From NCBI GenBank assembly GCA_010015655.1, contig ML976660.1, positions 939,015 through 1,003,014 on the forward strand: DNA of 64,000 nucleotides. The letters are read 5' to 3'. Positions 58,835-64,000 of the stretch are shown here, piece after piece. Below the pieces are notes generated by a model. That model did not search any database, was not told the origin of the DNA, and worked only from the letters and a program-made list of their open reading frames with translations. The number at the start of each line of letters is the position of its first letter. The stretch's first letter is position 1. This stretch comes from Bimuria novae-zelandiae CBS 107.79. Lineage: Eukaryota > Ascomycota > Dothideomycetes > Pleosporales > Didymosphaeriaceae. The translations under genes and the position numbers were made by a program.

Positions 58835-59335
58835 AGCGCGCGTTTGGTCCTGAGACCGAGAAAGGAGGTGTGAGACTGTGCTTGGGTAATGAGTCTACGA
58901 CGGATGAGTGGGTTGGCGTTTGGATAGGTTGAGGTGATGATTTGATTCCAGGACGGAGTGAATGGGGTTGGGGTCGGGTGAGCGGGCGCTCTGCCTGTCT
59001 GTGAATGTCTGCGTATGATACCTCTTATATATACACTTCGTTGCGTTTACTTAGGGCTCGTATTTGAAATTCCCTTGCATACCACCATTCTCCCTAACTC
59101 CCTAAGACATTGTCGTCGCATTGAACCATTTTCTACACGAGAGTTGTCGTTTGATTCGTATCTACATAGAAATGCATGCCCATAGCCTACCATCCCACCA
59201 TGCTAGTACCAAAAACTCGACCACTGATTTTAACCCATCCTAAGAAACATCCATTCTAGTGCTGTAGTATCATAACATGAATGTCCGTCTAGGCGGCCTG
59301 CGGACATATCGCTCCTCCATCTGGGGCGAAGGCGG
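58835..59335. other. Convergent 3' flanks of NDC80 and PFK
   Basis: Five hundred bases separate two convergent stop codons. The interval holds AT-richer patches such as TCTTATATATACAC near 59024 that could serve 3' end formation. No gene is seen. Confidence 0.5.
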
Positions 59336-61887
59336 CTATTTCTTCGCCACGTTGTTCGGTGGCCGGCCGCTAAGGATGTCCACGTACTCCTTGAGGTCTA
59401 TCCAGAACTCCTTCCTCGGGCGTCGTCGGTGCCAGTCAGTCTCCTAGCAGCTCGTTAGCAACCCCACTCAGTGAGTCGTCTTGTCGGACTGAACGTACCT
59501 TCTTCTCAATCGCCTCCATGGGCGAGAACTGCACCTTTGCGCCCCTGATACCGATGACAGCCGTGCTCATCGCGTCGTCGATGATGGCTTCCGAGTCCAT
59601 GCCCGCGTACTGCTCAATATGCTCCATACTCCTGAAGGCAAAGCGCACCGCGCGCACACGGTCCATGGGGCTAGGCGTGGTGCCTTGCTGGAAGTGACCG
59701 GGGACACCGTGCCTGGATTCGAACTTGCCCTTGCCGGCCTCAGCGATGATATCGGCGATGATTTGCACAGAGTACGTCTTGGAGGCCTTCTCGTTGACGA
59801 GGATGATCTTGCCTGCGCGGTTCTGGCCTTTGTCTTTGATGAACGTGTCGCGCAGAGCATCGATATCCCGGTCGAGCATCTTGAGTGAGATGCCGTCTTC
59901 AGGGGTGTACACGGCGAATGCGCCGATGGAGAGACCTGCGACGGTGGCGATGTAGCCAGACTCGCCTCCCTGTGTTTCGATGACGAAGACACGGCGGCGA
60001 GAGGCTGACGCGGACTGGCGGCAAGCATCGCAATATTCGATGAGTGCGTTAAGGCAGGTATCTGAACCGATGGAATACTCTGTTCCGGGAACGTTGTTGG
60101 AAATGGTCGCAGGGAGGATGACCATAGGGATCTTGAAGGACTTGTAGTGCTCTCTGCCCTTGCGTAGTTCACTGACTGCAGTGAAAGCCTCGAAACCACC
60201 GACGACGAACAGAGCCTCGATCTTGTATTCCTTAAATACGTACGCGACCGTCTCGAGATCTTCGCTTGGGAGACCACGGTTGGTGCCGATTTCCGAGCCG
60301 CCCTTGTTTGCCCAACTCTCAGCATCGAGCCAGGTGATGTCGCGTACGGCTCCGAGAGGTTTATCTGAGTGGTGTCGAATGAGTCCAGGGAAACCATTGT
60401 GGAGAGCAACAGGCTGGTGTCCGCGTGCTAAGCAGTACGCAACGGCAGCACGGGTTGCAGCGTTCATGCCGCCTGCAGGAGCTCCGACGTGGATGATACC
60501 AACACGCATCCTCTTTTCTTTGGGTAACAGAAGTTCCGGCTGCTCTGATGATGTTGTAATCTGGTACGACTTATAGTACTCAGCAAACTCGGCATCGCGT
60601 AGTTCCATGGCAGTCTCGAACTGCTTCTTTTCGATAGCCTCAGCAACCTTCTTGGTTTGAGCCACTGCCTCCAGTAGTGGACGGCGCACAATCTTGTTCT
60701 CGATCATGCAAATAACGGGCGAGGGTGTCTCCGGTGTGGCTTCCAGGACCGCTTTCACGGCCTCGACGCCTTGCAACGTTGACAGCATCCTGTCGTATGC
60801 TGCGGGTCGTCCTCCACGCTGTACATGTCCGAGTGTGGTGACACGTGTGTCTAGGCCAGCTCCGGAAAGAATCTCCTTGATCTGAGTTGGTGTGATCTTG
60901 TTGAGGTGCTCGTCGATAGCACCCTCGGCCACGATAACAATGGTCTTGCGCTTGCCCATGGCACGGTGCTTCCTGATTATGTTGAGCATGCCTCCTTCCC
61001 AGCCCTCTTTCGCAGGCTGTTCTGGAATGAATATGAAGTCGGCCCCTGTGGCCACGCCAGCCATGAGGGTGAGCCAGCCGCAATGCCGCCCCATTGTTTC
61101 TACAACGAAAGCACGCTGGTGGCTTGTCGCTGTCGTGTCCACGGAATCGATTGCCTCGCAGATTCTTGCAAGCGAGCTGTAGCAGCCAATGGTGGCGTCC
61201 GTCATGCTGAGGTCGTTGTCAATGGAGCCGACGAGACCGACGATGTTGAGATGCTTGAAGGGCGCGACTTGCTCGGCGGTGAGCTCTTTCTTTTCGACCA
61301 GCTCTTCTAGCAGACTGGGCCATTCGCCGCGGAACTTGTCTGCTCCCGTGAGACTGCCGTCACCACCGCAGATGATGAGAGCGTCGATTCCATTCAGGAT
61401 CATGTTCTTGGCAGCTGTCCGTCGGCCGTCCCGTTCCATGAACTCCTTGCACCGTGCCTAACAAGTCAGTACCTAGCGAAGCAAACGCTCGGGACTCTGC
61501 GTTCTACCCCAGGAGACACACCACAGAGACCAATTCATAGAAATCTACGCACGGCTGGCGTGTGATTCTGCGGTCTCGGCCTCGGTGTTGCGGATCCTGG
61601 GATCACACACTGGGGATTCAGTCGCGACGTACCGTGCCGATGAGTGTGCCGCCCTCGGAGAGAAAGCCTCTCACGTCCTCCCACTGCATCTCCTTGATCA
61701 TGTCGCCGCCCTTGACAAGACCATCGTAGCCTTCGTAAATGGCATACGCTTCGCAATTGCTGTGCAGCGCCATGCGAACGACGGCACGGACACTGCCGTT
61801 CATGCCCGGGGCATCTCCTCCGGAAGTCATGACGCCAATTCTCCTCTTCTTGCCCTCTAATGGCGGCGGAATGTCGGTGGGGGCCAT
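59336..61887 (-). CDS. pfk: 6-phosphofructokinase (ATP-dependent, fungal type)
   Basis: The gene has three exons: 61633-61887, 59499-61457 and 59336-59443 (minus strand), encoding 773 aa. Introns are 174 nt (GTACGT...GTTAG) and 55 nt (GTACGT...GCTAG), both phase 0. The enzyme phosphorylates fructose 6-phosphate in the committing step of glycolysis. The N-terminal catalytic half has [21 protein letters not shown] (about 116-125), [15 protein letters not shown] with Asp165/167, MGRHCGWL, and GHVQRGG. The C-terminal allosteric half starts near residue 400 ([17 protein letters not shown]) and keeps the duplicated fold ([25 protein letters not shown]). The last exon adds the family end, [16 protein letters not shown]. 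Length fits the ~780-residue fungal enzymes. Confidence 0.96.
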
Positions 61888-62679
61888 GTTGTGTGGATCG
61901 GGGTATAGAGTCGATGTGAAGATGTAGTGAGCAGAGCTGCGCGGTGCAGCTTACTGGGTCGGGAACCGATCAATCGAGGAAGTGTTGGTCGGCTGCAGTT
62001 GTGAGCAACTTCCTACGGAGCCAATGCTCGTTTTGGCGTACATACAAAGCTAGGTGTTGGCAGCGGATTAGGTGAGGGTAGAGTGTTGGCGGGGAAGCTA
62101 TGGCGAGCGTGTTGGGAGGCGTGGAGCGAGGTTATATAGCAACGGCTCTTGTAGAGGTGTGACAATGGCGAGCGTATGAGGAGAGACGAGAGAGGTCACG
62201 CCTGCAACCAGGGCTTAGGTATTGAATAAGATTCTGCGCGATAAGGCCTCACCTTTTGCACCAGCTTATGACGTTGGGTCCCGAAAAACAAAGCTCCTCA
62301 AGCGCTGGTTCCACTTGACCAACGCGCCGTCGCGGGGCAGCTTCTCGTACGCGGGCCGACCATTTCCTCACCACCGCTCACGCCACGACAACCGGCAGCC
62401 CCGCGCAGTAAAGCGTGATTCTCGCCGCTCATCAGGGCTGTGTTGCCTTGTTGTCGTGCATCCAAGAGCTTTTAATGTTTGCAACAGGGCCAGTGTCACT
62501 TGGCTGTGACCCCACGTTTCCGAAATGCGCCTTTTGAGTGTCTAGACAACTCAGGCGTGGGCATCTCAGGGCTACCTAATTGCAATGTCTAATAGGTACT
62601 AATCGCTCCGACACCCGCTGCGATCTGTCCAAGGGTCCTCCCAAGCGACGGCCGTGTTCTGCCCCTGCACGCGCTTGCG
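61888..62679. other. PFK upstream region
   Basis: This non-coding interval contains the PFK promoter on its left side, including a TATA element, and short chance frames further right. Nothing else is recognised. Confidence 0.5.
62132..62138 (-). promoter_or_regulatory. Candidate TATA box for phosphofructokinase
   Basis: TATATAA on the minus strand lies about 245 bp before the PFK start codon. It implies a leader of roughly 200 nt, plausible for a glycolytic gene. The assignment rests on the motif alone. Confidence 0.45.
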
Positions 62680-63355
62680 TGGCACTGTTTCTATCCCAGA
62701 TGCCACCAGTTCTGTCCTAAATGCTACTGTTCTATTAGTGGGCTTCACGTCTTCCCAGACACTCTCAGGTAGTAGGTGAAAGTAGCAAATTAAAAGGGAT
62801 AGTTCAGAGTCTGTATTATAATGTTTGTTGTTTTGGTGTTGAGTGGTAGGGCTGTCGGCTGCCTAGCTTATGGGGGCAACCGTCCATAAGCTGGGGAGCG
62901 GCCGCCCATAAGCTGGGGGACGATTGCCCATCAGTTGGGGGCAACCGCCCATCAGCTGGGGATAACCGCCTATAAGCCGCCCATAAGCCGGGGGAGCAAC
63001 CGCCTGTTGGCGCGGGGCCGCTAAATTTTTATTGGGACAGAACCGGTGGCATCTGGGATAGAAACAGTGGCATGTGGGCAATTTTCGGCAAATTTCAAAC
63101 ATGCCACTGCTTGGCGTAATAATTTCCCATCTACCACTGTTTCAGATACACTACCACACACGTGACGTCAGTTCGTAAAATATCCCACATGCCACTGTTT
63201 CTATCCTATATGCCACAGCCCCTATCCTAAATGCCACTATTCTGTTAGTGGGCTTTGCGCTCCCCTAGTTGCTTTCAGATAATAGACAAAAGTAGTTTTA
63301 CACAAAAAGAGAGTCCGTATTATAATATCATAGTTATATAGTGTTAGGTGGTAGG
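62680..63355. repeat. Cluster of direct and inverted repeats built on GCCACTGTTTCTATCC
   Basis: Two diverged direct copies of about 170 bp (62680-62851 and 63191-63355) run from the ACTGTTTCTATCC phrase through TAGTGGGCTT and GTCNGTATTATAAT to GGTGGTAGG-like text. An inverted copy of the first ~40 bp lies at about 63033-63079, so 62683-63079 has inverted ends. Further single copies of GCCACTG occur near 63102, 63137 and 63208. Between them, 62865-63000 is a degenerate 20-25 bp array (CCCATAAGCTGGGGG-like). It looks like a decayed TIR element or small satellite; the family is unknown. Confidence 0.7.
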
Positions 63356-64000
63356 ACTTCTTATTATTTACGTTAGATTTAGCTACTTACTAAAACTAGA
63401 ATAGCTTATTACGCGTCTAACGCGATAAACAAGTTAACGCGTTTTAACGTAAGGTTAATATAAAAAATATTAGTCTACTATAATAGCATCCTCCTAGAAT
63501 TTGCCTAGTACTTTATTTGTCGGACAGACATTCGCGTCGATTAATAAAGCAAAAGAGTCAGTTCTTTACGTTATGGTAACCTAGAGGCTTTCATTCAAAG
63601 TAGCCTCCAGCGATCAGACAAGATTCCACGCTATTTGCCACTTAAGCAAGGAAACTAGATGCAAATTCTTCCTTTAGATCACTTACATAAATTAATCTAA
63701 TTAATTTAAGCTTTAGAAATTAGTCCCTTATACCTGCGATCTTAGCTCCTATTAAGATTAAAAAGTATTAAGATCTGCAAAGCTTATTACCTACTAATAG
63801 GGAGATATAGTTAAGAGCGACTTTTAAATAAGGCCACGCTAGATCTAGGCTACTAAAAGACTTTAGTACTTAAATTAGATATCGTACCTATAAGCGTGGC
63901 GCGCAAAGAAGGAGATTTAAAAAAGTGCTTTTATAAATAAGATAAAGTCCTTCTAGCTTATCCTTCCGTTCCTTCAGGCAATTACGGATAACGGGCTTAA
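63356..64000. mobile_element. AT-rich RIP-like remnant at the right edge
   Basis: Composition switches to TA-rich with CpG retained (AACGCG, GCGTCT), as in the first 6.8 kb. No ORF or domain is readable. It is probably the edge of another decayed repeat that continues past the window. Confidence 0.5.

Noticed and set aside
62865..63000. Possible CRISPR-like array of CCCATAAGCTGGGGG units
   Set aside because: Units are irregular in length and degenerate, with no unique spacers, and the genome is eukaryotic.

Overview
The window reads as nuclear DNA of a filamentous ascomycete (Pezizomycotina). I infer a Dothideomycete, probably Pleosporales, from protein resemblance only. Genes carry short introns, mostly 46-70 nt, with GT-AG ends and CTAAC/CTGAC branch sites. 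AT-rich blocks keep CpG but have almost no CpA or TpG, which is the footprint of repeat-induced point mutation (RIP).

Layout. About 1-6780 is a RIP-ruined transposon block: a Ty3/gypsy element with RT, RNase H, integrase and chromodomain, further unassigned wreckage, and a solo LTR that escaped RIP. From 8.1 to 15.0 kb are housekeeping genes: TFIIB and ATP synthase subunit h (divergent), then a DUF1765/UPF0592-type protein. From 15 to 21.3 kb are a 490-bp TIR element with TA target sites, a Zn2Cys6 transcription factor and a secreted rhamnogalacturonan acetylesterase. From 21.3 to 28.3 kb the DNA is gene-poor: a doubtful ORF, an unusual tRNA gene, a frameshifted ORF and a small hydrophilic protein. 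From 28.3 to 44.5 kb is a dense run: Golgi pH regulator, universal-stress-domain protein, zuotin, GRIP golgin, SRPK kinase, a small membrane protein and a membrane-anchored HODM-alpha-like (DUF3445) protein. From 44.7 to 47.0 kb is a RIP-degraded pogo/Fot1 transposon with a later LTR inserted in it. From 47 to 61.9 kb are two small or uncertain genes, a BTB-like protein with AIM-like motifs, a Bys1-like secreted protein, a disordered protein, NDC80 and 6-phosphofructokinase. The last 2 kb hold a short-repeat patch and another RIP-like AT-rich tail.

Most genes are unrelated core functions: transcription, ATP synthesis, Golgi traffic and pH, ribosome-associated folding, splicing-factor phosphorylation, kinetochore and glycolysis. 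The only possible functional pair is the Zn2Cys6 factor beside the pectin-side-chain esterase.

The most unusual observation is the tRNA-like gene at 25836-25971 (minus strand). It has a normal anticodon-loop intron, an intact B box and a T8 terminator. It also has a 51-nt insertion between the D-arm and the anticodon arm that looks like a spliceosomal intron. Intron boundaries were set by eye from splice motifs and reading-frame continuity.
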